64,000 bases of DNA from Flavobacteriales bacterium (GTDB taxonomy: Bacteria; Bacteroidota; Bacteroidia; Flavobacteriales_F; PHOS-HE28). The stretch spans positions 751,867 to 815,866 of the forward strand of contig JAHBUK010000002.1 of assembly GCA_019638115.1 (NCBI GenBank). The letters are read 5' to 3'. The position numbers and the translations under genes are program-made. This document shows positions 43,384 through 52,341 of this stretch, piece by piece. The notes beneath the pieces are model-generated. The model was given only the letters and a program-made list of their open reading frames with translations. It was not told the origin of the DNA and did no database searches. The stretch's first letter is position 1; each line of letters starts with the position of its first letter.

Positions 43384-46300
43384 ATGCTCTTTCGTTCCTC
43401 CCTACCGATCGGCGCGCTGCTCTTGTCCGGCTCGCTGGCAGCCCAGTGCGTTAGTTCCTTCCCCAGTAATCAACCCTTCACCACGGGTACGGTGGGTGTG
43501 CCCGGCACCCTGCCGACCAATTGGTCCAACCTGAGCGGCGATGATCTGGATTGGTGGGTGGACGACAACGGCACACCAACAGCGAACACCGGCCCCATTG
43601 GTGACCGCACCTCCAACAATACACAAGGCAAATACTTGTATGTGAGCGCTGCCGGGGCCGGCAACACGCCCGCCAAGACCGCCATCGTACAGTCGCCCTG
43701 CTACAACATCAGCGGTCTGGCCTCGCCCTACCTCACCTTCTGGTACCACATGCGGGGCGCGCAGCAAGGCAGCCTGTTGGTGGACATCAATGCGGACGGC
43801 AATGTCACCCTGGGCCATTGGAGCATCAGCGGCGACCAGGGCATGTACTGGAAACAAGGCTGGCTCGACCTTTCCCCATGGGCCGGGCAGCCTAACCTGC
43901 GCGTACGTTTCCGCGCTGTTACCGGCACCGGAGCACAGAGCGACATTGCGATCGATGACGTGTTCGTAGGCAACCTCGTTCCCGTGTTCGGTTGCAACGA
44001 GACCACCGCCGCCAACTACAGCGCCTCGGTGAACATCAACAACGGAACGTGCAGCTATGCCTGCGCCCCCGGCTTCAAGCGAGTGCGCATAGACCTGATC
44101 GCGGACAACTACCCGAGCGAGATCAGCTGGACGTTGAGGAACGGCGCCACCAACGCCTTGCTCTCCAGCGGCACCAGCCAAGGCACCACGGTATGTGTGC
44201 CCGAGAACACCTGCCTGGTGTTCCGCATCAACGACAGTTATGGTGACGGGATCTGCTGCAGCTACGGCAACGGTGCCTACTTCCTCTGGCTCGATGGGGT
44301 GCTGATCAGGCAGGGAGGCAACTACCAACAGTTCGAGGAGACCACCTTCAATTGCCCGCCAGGCTTCAGCTGCAGTTCGGCCATCCCCATCAGCGTGCCT
44401 GCACTTACGGGCAACTACCCGCAGACCCTGGCCACCATCACCACCACCAGTGTGGAACAGTGGTACGATTTCATCCCGCCACAGACCGGAGCCTATTCCA
44501 TCACCACCTGCGCCACCAACACCTGCGACACCCGGCTGTGGGTGTACGACATGAACTGCGGCCAGATCGTGCTTTCCGACGGCATAGAGGGCGCGACCTT
44601 CGGCGATGACAACGACGGTGGATGCGGGCTGCAAGCCGTGATCAACGCGAACATGCCAGGCGGCGTTGTCCACCACCTCCGCATTGGCGATAACGCCGGT
44701 GCCTGCAATGGCCAGGTAACCTTCACCATTGTGTACAACGGCCCGGTGGTGGGCTGCATGAACACGCAATCCTGCAACTTCGAACCCTTGGCCACGGTGC
44801 CCTGCGTGGATTGCTGCCTGGCCTACGGGAACCCCGCTTGCCCACAGGGTCCGGACCTGATCATGAGCCAAAGCGCCTTGCAGAGCAGCATCTTCCTGAG
44901 CACCGTTAACATCACCGACCCCTGCGCCCCGGTGGAAGGCTGTACCCGTGGCCTGGGGCAGCGTTATGTGCTGCGCTTCACCACCCGGATCGAGAACATC
45001 GGCACCACGGACTACTACATCGGCAACCCCTCCAGCCAACCGCAGATGTTCGACTACAACAACTGCCACGGCCACGCCCACTATAGCGGCTATGCGGACT
45101 ACCTGCTGTTCGACCAAGGTGGGAACGCGCTGCCCGTGGGCTTCAAGAACGGGTTCTGCGTGATCGATGTGGGCTGTTACCCCGGCAACACCGCGCAGTT
45201 CGGGTGCAGCAACATGGGCATCACCAAAGGCTGCTACGACATCTACAGCAGTGGTACCACCTGCAACTGGATCGACATCACCGATGTGCCTGCCGGGCAG
45301 TACACCCTGGTATTGCGCACCAACTGGCAGCAGGCACCCGATGCCTTGGGCCGCCATGAGATGGACTACACCAACAACTTCGCACAGGTCTGCATCAACA
45401 TTACCCGCAACGCGCAGAACGTGCCCTCCTTCAACCTGGTAAGCGATTGCCCGGTGTGGACCGATTGCCTGGGCCAAGCCTATGGCGATGCACGCTTGGA
45501 CTGCCTGGGCAACTGCAACGGCACTGTGAAGATGGGCGACCTGAACAACGATGGCCAGCACACCCAGCCCGACGCGCAGGAGTACGTGTTCGCGATCCTG
45601 GGCAACGACATCACCCCCACGGCCTGCAACGACCTGAATGACGATGGCCGCATTACTGTAACCGATGCGGCCTTGCTGGCCAACTGCTACAACGAGCAGG
45701 ACGTGCATGACCAGTCGCCCCACGTGCTGCACTATCACCCCTGGTGCGATTTCCCACGCGGTTGGTTGAGTTCCGACGAAACGGTGGAATTGACCCTGGG
45801 CAACCTGGACCCCGTGGCCAAGACCGTGGACGTGCTGGTGCGCAACCCCCTTACCCGTGTGTTGGGCTACGAGTTCGAGATGAGCGGACTTACCATACAG
45901 ACCGTGCAGAACCTGGCCCCCAGCCTGCAGGGCGACATTGCCGTGCACAGCACCTTGGGCGGGACCAAAGTGATCGGGCTCTCCTACATCGACAGCACCT
46001 TGGCGAAGAACAGCACCTTCGTGCCCTTGGTGCGCATCCAATACCTCACGCTCACCGGCGGCACCATCTGCATCGCCAACATCACGGACATTGTGAACGA
46101 GGACGCCAACAACGTGAGCACCGCTTTGGTGAACGCCTGCCTGGCCGTGCCCAATGTGGTGGCCCTGCGTCCGCAAGTGTGGTTGGAAGGCCCCTACGTG
46201 TCGGGCACCGGCCTTATGCGTGATGACCTGCGTACCCAAGGCTTGCTGCCCAGCAGCGAACCCTACACGGCATTGGGCTACACCCACAGCGGAAGCGGCG

Positions 46301-46896
46301 GTGGTGAAACCATGCAGGAAGGTACGCTCGCCGTAAGCGGCAACAATGCGATCGTGGACTGGGTGCTGGTTGAACTGCGCAGCGCCGACGCACCCCATGC
46401 CGTGATCAGCAGCCGCAGCGCCTTGCTGCAACGCGATGGCGACATAACGGGCATGGACGGCAGCTCACCAGTGCTGCTGGAGGCCTTCCCCGGAAACTAC
46501 CGCGTCTCCATCCGCCACCGCAACCACTTGGGCATCATGACCGCAAGCAACGTGGCACTCTCACAAACTCCAGTTACGGTGGACCTGCGAGCCGGGGAAA
46601 CCGGCACATGGGGCACCGAAGCCCGTAAGGACGCGGACGGAACACACCTCCTGTGGATGGGCAACAGCGTGTTCGACAACGTGCTGAAGTACACCGGTGA
46701 AAGCAACGATCGCGACGCCATCCTGACCGTGGTGGGCGGAGTGGTGCCGACCGGTTCCGTGCTGGGCTACTACTTGGAGGACAACAACCTGGACGGCTGG
46801 GTGAAGTACACCGGAAACAGCAACGACCGCGACCCCATTCTCCAGAACATCGGGGGCATTATTCCCACTTCCGTGCGCAACGAGCAGTTGCCCTGA
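43384..46896 (+). CDS. Exported lysyl-oxidase-like protein with MAM-type and dockerin-like domains
   Basis: The protein has 1,170 residues. A short signal peptide (1-20) precedes a MAM-like domain (about 21-200), a Cys-rich region with a GDGICCSYG motif, a pre-peptidase-type beta domain (about 335-455), and a lysyl-oxidase-like domain (about 495-680) with the copper motif CHGHAHYSGYADY. Next is a dockerin-like EF-hand pair (GDLNNDGQ and NDLNDDGR, about 715-765). It ends with two KYTG-x-S-N-D-R-D units near 1100-1165. No T9SS domain is obvious. Lysyl oxidases convert lysine side chains to aldehydes for cross-linking. A UUCG-loop terminator follows. Confidence 0.85.
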   Translation: MLFRSSLPIGALLLSGSLAAQCVSSFPSNQPFTTGTVGVPGTLPTNWSNLSGDDLDWWVDDNGTPTANTGPIGDRTSNNTQGKYLYVSAAGAGNTPAKTAIVQSPCYNISGLASPYLTFWYHMRGAQQGSLLVDINADGNVTLGHWSISGDQGMYWKQGWLDLSPWAGQPNLRVRFRAVTGTGAQSDIAIDDVFVGNLVPVFGCNETTAANYSASVNINNGTCSYACAPGFKRVRIDLIADNYPSEISWTLRNGATNALLSSGTSQGTTVCVPENTCLVFRINDSYGDGICCSYGNGAYFLWLDGVLIRQGGNYQQFEETTFNCPPGFSCSSAIPISVPALTGNYPQTLATITTTSVEQWYDFIPPQTGAYSITTCATNTCDTRLWVYDMNCGQIVLSDGIEGATFGDDNDGGCGLQAVINANMPGGVVHHLRIGDNAGACNGQVTFTIVYNGPVVGCMNTQSCNFEPLATVPCVDCCLAYGNPACPQGPDLIMSQSALQSSIFLSTVNITDPCAPVEGCTRGLGQRYVLRFTTRIENIGTTDYYIGNPSSQPQMFDYNNCHGHAHYSGYADYLLFDQGGNALPVGFKNGFCVIDVGCYPGNTAQFGCSNMGITKGCYDIYSSGTTCNWIDITDVPAGQYTLVLRTNWQQAPDALGRHEMDYTNNFAQVCINITRNAQNVPSFNLVSDCPVWTDCLGQAYGDARLDCLGNCNGTVKMGDLNNDGQHTQPDAQEYVFAILGNDITPTACNDLNDDGRITVTDAALLANCYNEQDVHDQSPHVLHYHPWCDFPRGWLSSDETVELTLGNLDPVAKTVDVLVRNPLTRVLGYEFEMSGLTIQTVQNLAPSLQGDIAVHSTLGGTKVIGLSYIDSTLAKNSTFVPLVRIQYLTLTGGTICIANITDIVNEDANNVSTALVNACLAVPNVVALRPQVWLEGPYVSGTGLMRDDLRTQGLLPSSEPYTALGYTHSGSGGGETMQEGTLAVSGNNAIVDWVLVELRSADAPHAVISSRSALLQRDGDITGMDGSSPVLLEAFPGNYRVSIRHRNHLGIMTASNVALSQTPVTVDLRAGETGTWGTEARKDADGTHLLWMGNSVFDNVLKYTGESNDRDAILTVVGGVVPTGSVLGYYLEDNNLDGWVKYTGNSNDRDPILQNIGGIIPTSVRNEQLP

Positions 46897-46917
46897 CAAC
46901 GGACGAACCTGCTCTTT

Positions 46918-46955
46918 GAAGAAAGCCTCTGTTCGCAGGGGCTTTCTTCGTTCTT
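46918..46955 (+). terminator. Terminator with UUCG tetraloop after the lysyl-oxidase-like gene
   Basis: Fourteen base pairs (46918-46931 with 46936-46949, one G-T pair) enclose the very stable loop TTCG, followed by GTTCTT. It lies 22 bp after the stop codon. Confidence 0.85.
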
Positions 46956-47061
46956 GGGGCCTGTTGGTGAAGGCCTGATGCAGTGAAAGGATGCCGGTGT
47001 GCAGAGGCGAGCCGTTGGAAGTTTACGTCAATGCGAACCGGGACGGAACCCGGCTTGGCGC

Positions 47062-48717
47062 TCACTTCTGCTTCATCAATTCGCGGGCATGCTGCATGGC
47101 GGCCTTGGTGGTTTTGCGGCCACTGAGCATACCGGCTATGACCGCCACTCGGCGTTCGTGCTCCAAAGGCTCTATGGTGGTGCGCACCACATCGGCTTCC
47201 AGCGATTTGGCCACCAACAGATGATGGTCTCCCTTGCCTGCTATCTGTGGCAGGTGGGTAATGGCGAGCACCTGCCTATCGCGGCCCATGGAGGCCAGCA
47301 GGTCTCCCACGCGGTCGGCCACCTCGCCGCTCACCCCGGTATCTATCTCATCGAAGACCACGGTGGGCAATCCCTGCGAAGCGGCTGCAAGGGAGATCAA
47401 GGCGAGCATCACACGGCTTAGTTCCCCACCGGATGCAGCTTTGTCCAACGGGGCCAGCGCGCGGTCCTTGTTGGCGGAGAACATGGCACGTACGCTGTCC
47501 AGACCATTGGGGCCGGGCGCTTCGGTACTGTGTTGCTCAATGCGGAACACCGCGTGTGGCATTCCCAACTCATGCAACAGCGCTTCCACCTTGCCCACCA
47601 ATGCTCCGATCGCCTTGGTGCGCGCTTTGGAAATGGCGCCACCCCGCAGCAGCAGGTCCGCATGCAGCGTTCCGGCCTGTTTGCTGAGCTCAGCGATCCG
47701 GCCGGAGAGCGAATCGGTGTACTGGGAGCGCGTGCGCAGATCCTCCTGCAAGGCCAGCAGCGCGTCCAGGGAATCCACCCGGTGCTTTTGCTGCAGCCTT
47801 ATCAACAGGTCCAGCCGATCGCGCTTGCGTGCGGCCTCCTGGGGATCCAGCACGGCTGGAGCGGCCCTGTCGGAAGCCTCGTTACCGATGTCCTTCAATT
47901 CGATGTGCAGGCTCTCCAGCCGCTCGGCGAGCTGTTGCACGCCGGGATCGAAGCGCCCGGCACGGAGCAGCGGTTGCTTCAGGCGGGCCACCAGGGCCAA
48001 CAGTCCGCGCTCTCCGGAAACCCCTTCATCCACCTGTTGCAAGGCTTGCACCAGCTCCTCGGCATGATCGGCGCGCGCCACCTCCACTTCCAGGTCCGCT
48101 TGCTCGCCCTGTCGCAAAGCCGCTTCATCAAGTTCGTTCAGCTGAAATGCGATGAAGTCCGCCTCGGTCCTCGCCTTGGCTTCTTCCTCCTTCAACCTGC
48201 TCAGTTCCTGCTCCACGGCGTGCCACGCGCGGTGTTCATGCCTGTACTGGTCCACCTTGTCCTTCAGGCCGGCAACATGGTCCACAAGGCCCAGTTGGAA
48301 GGTGGGGTCGTTGAGCAGCAGCGTGTGGTGCTGACTGTGCACATGCATCAAGCGTGCGCCCAGTTCACGGAGCTGCTCCAAGCGCACCGGAGTATCGTTG
48401 ATGAATGCCCGCGACCTACCGCCGGGCTCCAGTTGTCGCCGCAGCAAGGTGTGCGTATCGTAGGGCAGTTCGTGCAGCTCGAACCATTCGCGCAGCCCCT
48501 GCCCACCGAGATCGAGTTCCAACTCGATCACGCAACGGCGACCGGGATCTCGCAGCATGCCCGCGTCCGCCCGTTCCCCCATGGCCAAGCCAAGCGCGCC
48601 GATCAGAATGCTCTTACCACTGCCGGTCTCACCGGTAATTATGGAAAGGCCCTGACCCAGTTCAAGGTCGAGGAGATCGATGAGCAGGTAATTGCTGACG
48701 TGAAGGCGGCGAAGCAT
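47062..48717 (-). CDS. recN: DNA repair protein RecN
   Basis: The protein has 551 residues. Walker A G29-E-T-G-S-G-K-S36, a long coiled-coil middle (about 150-370) and a C-terminal ABC half with the signature SGGELSRVMLAL and Walker B VVFDEIDTGVSG identify this SMC-like ATPase, which acts in recombinational repair of double-strand breaks. It is the last gene of the minus-strand cluster bamD / omega-like / coaBC / DUF4835 / recN, separated from DUF4835 by 83 bp. Confidence 0.95.
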   Translation of the reverse strand: MLRRLHVSNYLLIDLLDLELGQGLSIITGETGSGKSILIGALGLAMGERADAGMLRDPGRRCVIELELDLGGQGLREWFELHELPYDTHTLLRRQLEPGGRSRAFINDTPVRLEQLRELGARLMHVHSQHHTLLLNDPTFQLGLVDHVAGLKDKVDQYRHEHRAWHAVEQELSRLKEEEAKARTEADFIAFQLNELDEAALRQGEQADLEVEVARADHAEELVQALQQVDEGVSGERGLLALVARLKQPLLRAGRFDPGVQQLAERLESLHIELKDIGNEASDRAAPAVLDPQEAARKRDRLDLLIRLQQKHRVDSLDALLALQEDLRTRSQYTDSLSGRIAELSKQAGTLHADLLLRGGAISKARTKAIGALVGKVEALLHELGMPHAVFRIEQHSTEAPGPNGLDSVRAMFSANKDRALAPLDKAASGGELSRVMLALISLAAASQGLPTVVFDEIDTGVSGEVADRVGDLLASMGRDRQVLAITHLPQIAGKGDHHLLVAKSLEADVVRTTIEPLEHERRVAVIAGMLSGRKTTKAAMQHARELMKQK

Positions 48718-48800
48718 GCGCTTAGGTCGGGAAGTGGCGTAGCGGGCTTGCAGGTATCACCAAGCGCTTCATGCGGTGAAGCCTCATCAACAAGGGAGCT

Positions 48801-49703
48801 TCAGCTGCCCCGCATCATGTTCTGGTACTGGCTGATGTGGCCTGGGTCGATGATCTGCAGGGTGTTGAAGAGCTTGGTCTTCTCGGGACCATCGGCCGGC
48901 TTGAACAGTTCCACCAGTTCGTTGTACTTGGCATTGAAGAAGACCTGCAGGTTGTAGCTGGCGGGCTGCACCTGGTGCACGGGCTTGAGGCGCTCGATCT
49001 GCTGGGCGATCACCCGGCGTCCTGCGGCCACGTCCTCGGTCAATTGGTCCATGCCATTGCGGTGGTATGCATAGAGCAATTCCCGGTAGGGTCGAAAAAC
49101 GGCTTGGAGCTGGTTGTCCAGCAGCCAATAGCGGTTGCGGCGCTCCTCGAAGGCGCGCCAGCCGCTTTCGTTGGCGTTCTGGGCATTGTTCACCACCAGC
49201 TGCGCTAGGTTGTAGAAATCGGTACCTCCCAGAGAAGCGTAGGTGTCCGCATCAAGGCCGAGCACGAAGTAGGCGTAGAAACCGAGCAGGGAGGAAAGGT
49301 TGGTGATGAAGCGTTCCGGAGCGAACTCGATGACCGTGTTCTCCAGAAAGTTGAACTGCACCTGGTTGTCCACCAGATCCAGCACCGGGCTGTTGTAATC
49401 GCTTCCGAAAATGGGCCTTGAATAGATCACCTGCAGGCTGCCTTCGAAACGGTCCATGGTGGGCATGTTGTTGACCGTTAGCAACAGGTTGAGGTCGATG
49501 CGTTCGCCCGGTGCGAAGTTGAGGTTGGTGAAGCGACGCGCTTGGTAGAACTCCTTGATGGCCAGTTCCAAGGAGCGGAAGATGCGGGGATCGGCATTGG
49601 AAACCTGGGGAGCGATGACGCTTACCTGCACGTTGAACTCCTGGGCACGCAAGGCCGGGATCAGCAGCAGGTTCAGAAGGGATATGAGGACTGCTTTACG
49701 CAT
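48801..49703 (-). CDS. DUF4835 family exported protein
   Basis: The protein has 300 residues. A signal peptide (1-20, MRKAVLISLLNLLLIPALRA) precedes a single DUF4835 domain, recognisable from EFNVQVSVIAPQV, the Tyr/Phe-rich LLGFYAYFVLGLDADTYA and a final AKYNELVELFKP. The family is nearly confined to Bacteroidota, is encoded between coaBC and recN, and has no defined activity. The ATG at 49703, 2 bp beyond the coaBC stop, is chosen over an overlapping TTG three codons upstream. Confidence 0.88.
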   Translation of the reverse strand: MRKAVLISLLNLLLIPALRAQEFNVQVSVIAPQVSNADPRIFRSLELAIKEFYQARRFTNLNFAPGERIDLNLLLTVNNMPTMDRFEGSLQVIYSRPIFGSDYNSPVLDLVDNQVQFNFLENTVIEFAPERFITNLSSLLGFYAYFVLGLDADTYASLGGTDFYNLAQLVVNNAQNANESGWRAFEERRNRYWLLDNQLQAVFRPYRELLYAYHRNGMDQLTEDVAAGRRVIAQQIERLKPVHQVQPASYNLQVFFNAKYNELVELFKPADGPEKTKLFNTLQIIDPGHISQYQNMMRGS

Positions 49704-49705
49704 GA

Positions 49706-50932
49706 TCAGCAAAGTTCTTCGATCCGGTCCAAGATAGCATGGGCCACTTCAGTCTTGCTCATCAACGGGAGATCGTGTGGATCAGTGCCCGGGGCAAGCA
49801 GGGTAACCCGGTTGGTATCATGCCCAAAACCGGCGCCCGCGTCCTGCAGGGAGTTCAGCACCAACAGGTCGGCCTTTTTGCGGAGCAGCTTCTCCTGAGC
49901 GTGGGCCAGGGCGTTGTCGGATTCCAAGGCAAAACCGACCAGCACTTGGGCGGGGGGCTTGTGAGCTCCCATCCAAGCGAGAATATCCTCGGTGGGCTCC
50001 AGTTCGATCGGTAGGTTGGCCGCCTGTTTCTTGATCTTGACCGCAGCCACTTTCGCCGGGCGATAATCGGCCACGGCGGCACACATGATCACCACCTTGC
50101 ACTGCGGTGAGAGGCGCTTGCACACCTCCGCCATCTCCTGTGCGGAGACCACGTCCGTGCGGGTTATGCCGGGGCGATCGGTGCTAAGGTGTACCGGACC
50201 GGCCACCAACTGAACACGTGCACCACGCGCAGCCGCAGCCTCTGCCAAGGCAAAACCCATGCGCCCTGTGGAGCGGTTGCCGATGTAGCGCACCGGGTCT
50301 ATCGCCTCCTGGGTCCCCCCTGCCGTTATCAGCAGCTGAACACCATTCAACTTACTGGAGCTCAGCAGGTCGTTGGAAACTTGCTCAACTATGGCTTCAG
50401 GCTCGCTCATGCGCCCCTCCCCGCTCAGTCCACTTGCAAGCTCGCCGCTGTCCGGGCCAATGGTCTTATGGCCACGCTGCCTGAGCACGGCAAGGTTGGC
50501 ATGGGTTCCAGGATCGCGGTACATCTCCAGGTCCATGGCAGGTGCCAGGTAAACCGGGCAAGTGGCGCTAAGCACGCAAGCCAGCAACAGGTTGTCGCAC
50601 AGTCCGTGGGCCATTTTCCCCAGGGTGTTCGCGCTGGCGGGAGCAATGATGCAAACATCCGCCCAGCGCGCCAGGTGCACGTGGTCGTTCCAGCGGCCAC
50701 TGCCGTCGCGCACGAACAGGTCCGTAAGCACGGGCCGCTTGCTGAGGGTGGCCAGCGTGAGCGGGGTAACGAAATCGTGTGCAGCGGGGGTCATTACCAC
50801 CTGCACCTCGGCACCTGCCTTCACAAGAAGGCGCACCAGGTTGGCGGTCTTATACGCAGCAATGCCACCGGTAACGCCCAGCAGCACTTTGCGGTTCAGG
50901 AAGCGCTCCGCCGCAACGGTGGATCGTTCCAT
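49706..50932 (-). CDS. coaBC: Phosphopantothenoylcysteine decarboxylase / phosphopantothenate-cysteine ligase
   Basis: The protein has 408 residues. The N-terminal flavin-dependent CoaC half (about 12-190) has GVTGGIAAYK, the catalytic H86 in HLARWAD and PASANTLGKMAHG. The C-terminal CoaB half (about 195-400) has TAGGTQEAIDPVRYIGNRSTGRMG (positions 204-227) and KKADLLVLN. The two halves carry out two successive steps of coenzyme A synthesis. The substrate-clamp segment reads GELASGLSGEGRM (about 163-175), with serine at 167 and 170 where E. coli (ACGDIG) has its essential cysteine. Otherwise it is a complete enzyme. The omega-like gene lies 14 bp upstream. Confidence 0.93.
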   Translation of the reverse strand: MERSTVAAERFLNRKVLLGVTGGIAAYKTANLVRLLVKAGAEVQVVMTPAAHDFVTPLTLATLSKRPVLTDLFVRDGSGRWNDHVHLARWADVCIIAPASANTLGKMAHGLCDNLLLACVLSATCPVYLAPAMDLEMYRDPGTHANLAVLRQRGHKTIGPDSGELASGLSGEGRMSEPEAIVEQVSNDLLSSSKLNGVQLLITAGGTQEAIDPVRYIGNRSTGRMGFALAEAAAARGARVQLVAGPVHLSTDRPGITRTDVVSAQEMAEVCKRLSPQCKVVIMCAAVADYRPAKVAAVKIKKQAANLPIELEPTEDILAWMGAHKPPAQVLVGFALESDNALAHAQEKLLRKKADLLVLNSLQDAGAGFGHDTNRVTLLAPGTDPHDLPLMSKTEVAHAILDRIEELC

Positions 50933-50946
50933 GGTGATAAGGGTGT

Positions 50947-51291
50947 TCAGTCCTTTTTGGGAGCGATCTCTTCGGCCTGGTCAGGGCGGCGGAAGTAGAT
51001 CTTGCTTTCGAGCATTTCCTGGATGGCCAGGGCCGTGGGCTTGGGCATGCGCTCATAGAGCTTGCTCATCTCGATCTGCTCACGGTTCTCATACACCTCC
51101 TCCAGGTTGTCGGAGCTGAGGTTGAATTCCTCCAACTTGGCCGTCAGCTCCTCCTTTACTTGCAGGCTGATCTGGTTGGCGCGACGGCCCAGGATGGCGA
51201 CGGACTCATAGATGTTCCCGGTCTCCTTGTCGAGCAGGGAAACGTCGCGGGTAATGGTGGTCTTGGCCGCGTTGCTGTTCTTGGCGTTCAT
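50947..51291 (-). CDS. RNA polymerase omega-like subunit (Bacteroidetes type)
   Basis: The protein has 114 residues. The region DKETGNIYESVAILGRRANQI (about 21-41) contains the omega signature of a small helical bundle that helps assemble RNA polymerase, with helices like those of RpoZ. The rest is acidic and differs from proteobacterial omega, as is usual in Bacteroidota. Its position between bamD and coaBC is the conserved one. Its start overlaps the bamD stop by 4 bp (51288-51291). Confidence 0.85.
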   Translation of the reverse strand: MNAKNSNAAKTTITRDVSLLDKETGNIYESVAILGRRANQISLQVKEELTAKLEEFNLSSDNLEEVYENREQIEMSKLYERMPKPTALAIQEMLESKIYFRRPDQAEEIAPKKD

Positions 51292-52088
51292 GGTGTGGTC
51301 TGGAATTCCTGCAAGGCGTTGATCATCTCCTTCTGCAGTCGCCCGGCTTCTGCAAGCTTGGGGCTGTTGGGAAAAGCGTCCGCGAAATTAGCATAACTCC
51401 GGATACCTTCCTCCAAGCGTTCCTTCTTCTTCGACGGAACACTGTTGATGGCCAGTTGGTGGTCGGCTTGTACGATGCGCAACATGGCCTCCTCGCGGAA
51501 ACGGCTGTTGGGCCACTCGCGGGTGAATGAGCGGAAGCTTACCCCGGCCGCCTGGTAATTGCGCATCCGGAAATACTGATCGGCACCCTGGTAGGCCTTC
51601 ACCTCCAGTTTGAAGCGCAACTGATCAATGATGGTGTTGCAGCTATCGCGCAGGTTGGACGCCGGGTACCGCACCATGAAAAGCTGCATCTGATCGATCG
51701 CCATACGCGTCTCGCTCTGGTCCAACTCATAGTTGGGCGAGTTCTTGAAATGGCAGTAAGCTGCAAGGAACGCGCACTCCTCCGCATATTGGCTGCGGGG
51801 AAAGGTGCGGGTGAAGTTGTTCAGGTAATAGCCCGCCATGATGTAATCCTTCATCTCGAAGTGGGCCTTGGCATGCAGGTAGTTCATGCGCTCGCTCTCG
51901 GACTGGGCCCGGGTGATCACGATGAGTTCCTCCAGCATGGGGATCGCCCGATCCCATTTGCCTGCATCGTAATACTCCTGCATCACCTGCTTCTTGTAGA
52001 CCTCATCGGTACTCTTCATGGCCTTACTGAACTTTCCGCAGGCGGCAAGCAGGAACAGGGCAACGAGCAGTATCGGAAGGTTCTTCAT
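51288..52088 (-). CDS. bamD: Outer-membrane assembly lipoprotein BamD
   Basis: The protein has 266 residues with a lipoprotein signal (lipobox LAAC then G, about residue 17). TPR-like helices follow throughout, including YYDAGKWDRAIPMLEELI, YYLNNFTRTFPRSQYAEECAFLAA (positions 92-115) and SFRSFTREWPNSRFREEA. BamD works with BamA to insert beta-barrel proteins into the outer membrane. The frame extends upstream, but the ATG at 52088 starts the lipoprotein signal exactly. It heads the cluster and is divergent from the SPT-like gene across 253 bp. Confidence 0.92.
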   Translation of the reverse strand: MKNLPILLVALFLLAACGKFSKAMKSTDEVYKKQVMQEYYDAGKWDRAIPMLEELIVITRAQSESERMNYLHAKAHFEMKDYIMAGYYLNNFTRTFPRSQYAEECAFLAAYCHFKNSPNYELDQSETRMAIDQMQLFMVRYPASNLRDSCNTIIDQLRFKLEVKAYQGADQYFRMRNYQAAGVSFRSFTREWPNSRFREEAMLRIVQADHQLAINSVPSKKKERLEEGIRSYANFADAFPNSPKLAEAGRLQKEMINALQEFQTTP

Positions 52089-52175
52089 GGGTGAAATGCG
52101 GGAGGCCGTCTGAGCAGCGGCGCGCAAAGATAGCCGGAGCAGGCCGTGGTGGACAGGATGCACCGTGCAGCAACG

Positions 52176-52191
52176 TGCAGCATGTGCTGCA
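52176..52191. promoter_or_regulatory. Palindrome in the bamD / SPT-like divergent gap
   Basis: TGCAGCA and TGCTGCA flank a 2-nt centre, and a second GTGCAGCA copy lies 11 bp to the left. It is placed about halfway between two divergent starts and could be an operator. The 253-bp gap holds nothing else recognisable. Confidence 0.25.
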
Positions 52192-52341
52192 TGGTATGTC
52201 CCGCGCGGCGGGGACGCGTTTTGCACCACGGGCTGGTAGATCAAGCGGAGCGGTCGACAATGGACATTGAAGCCGCCGGTTACTTTTGCCGGGCCGTAGC
52301 GCTTTCCGAACAAGCACCTACGGCAACCAAGCTCCACAGCC

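Noticed and set aside
43402-46431. 1,009-codon open frame antisense to the lysyl-oxidase-like gene
   Set aside because: It is His/Val/Gly-rich with no family motif, and is the mirror frame expected opposite a GC-rich gene with strong third-position bias. The sense frame has clear domains.
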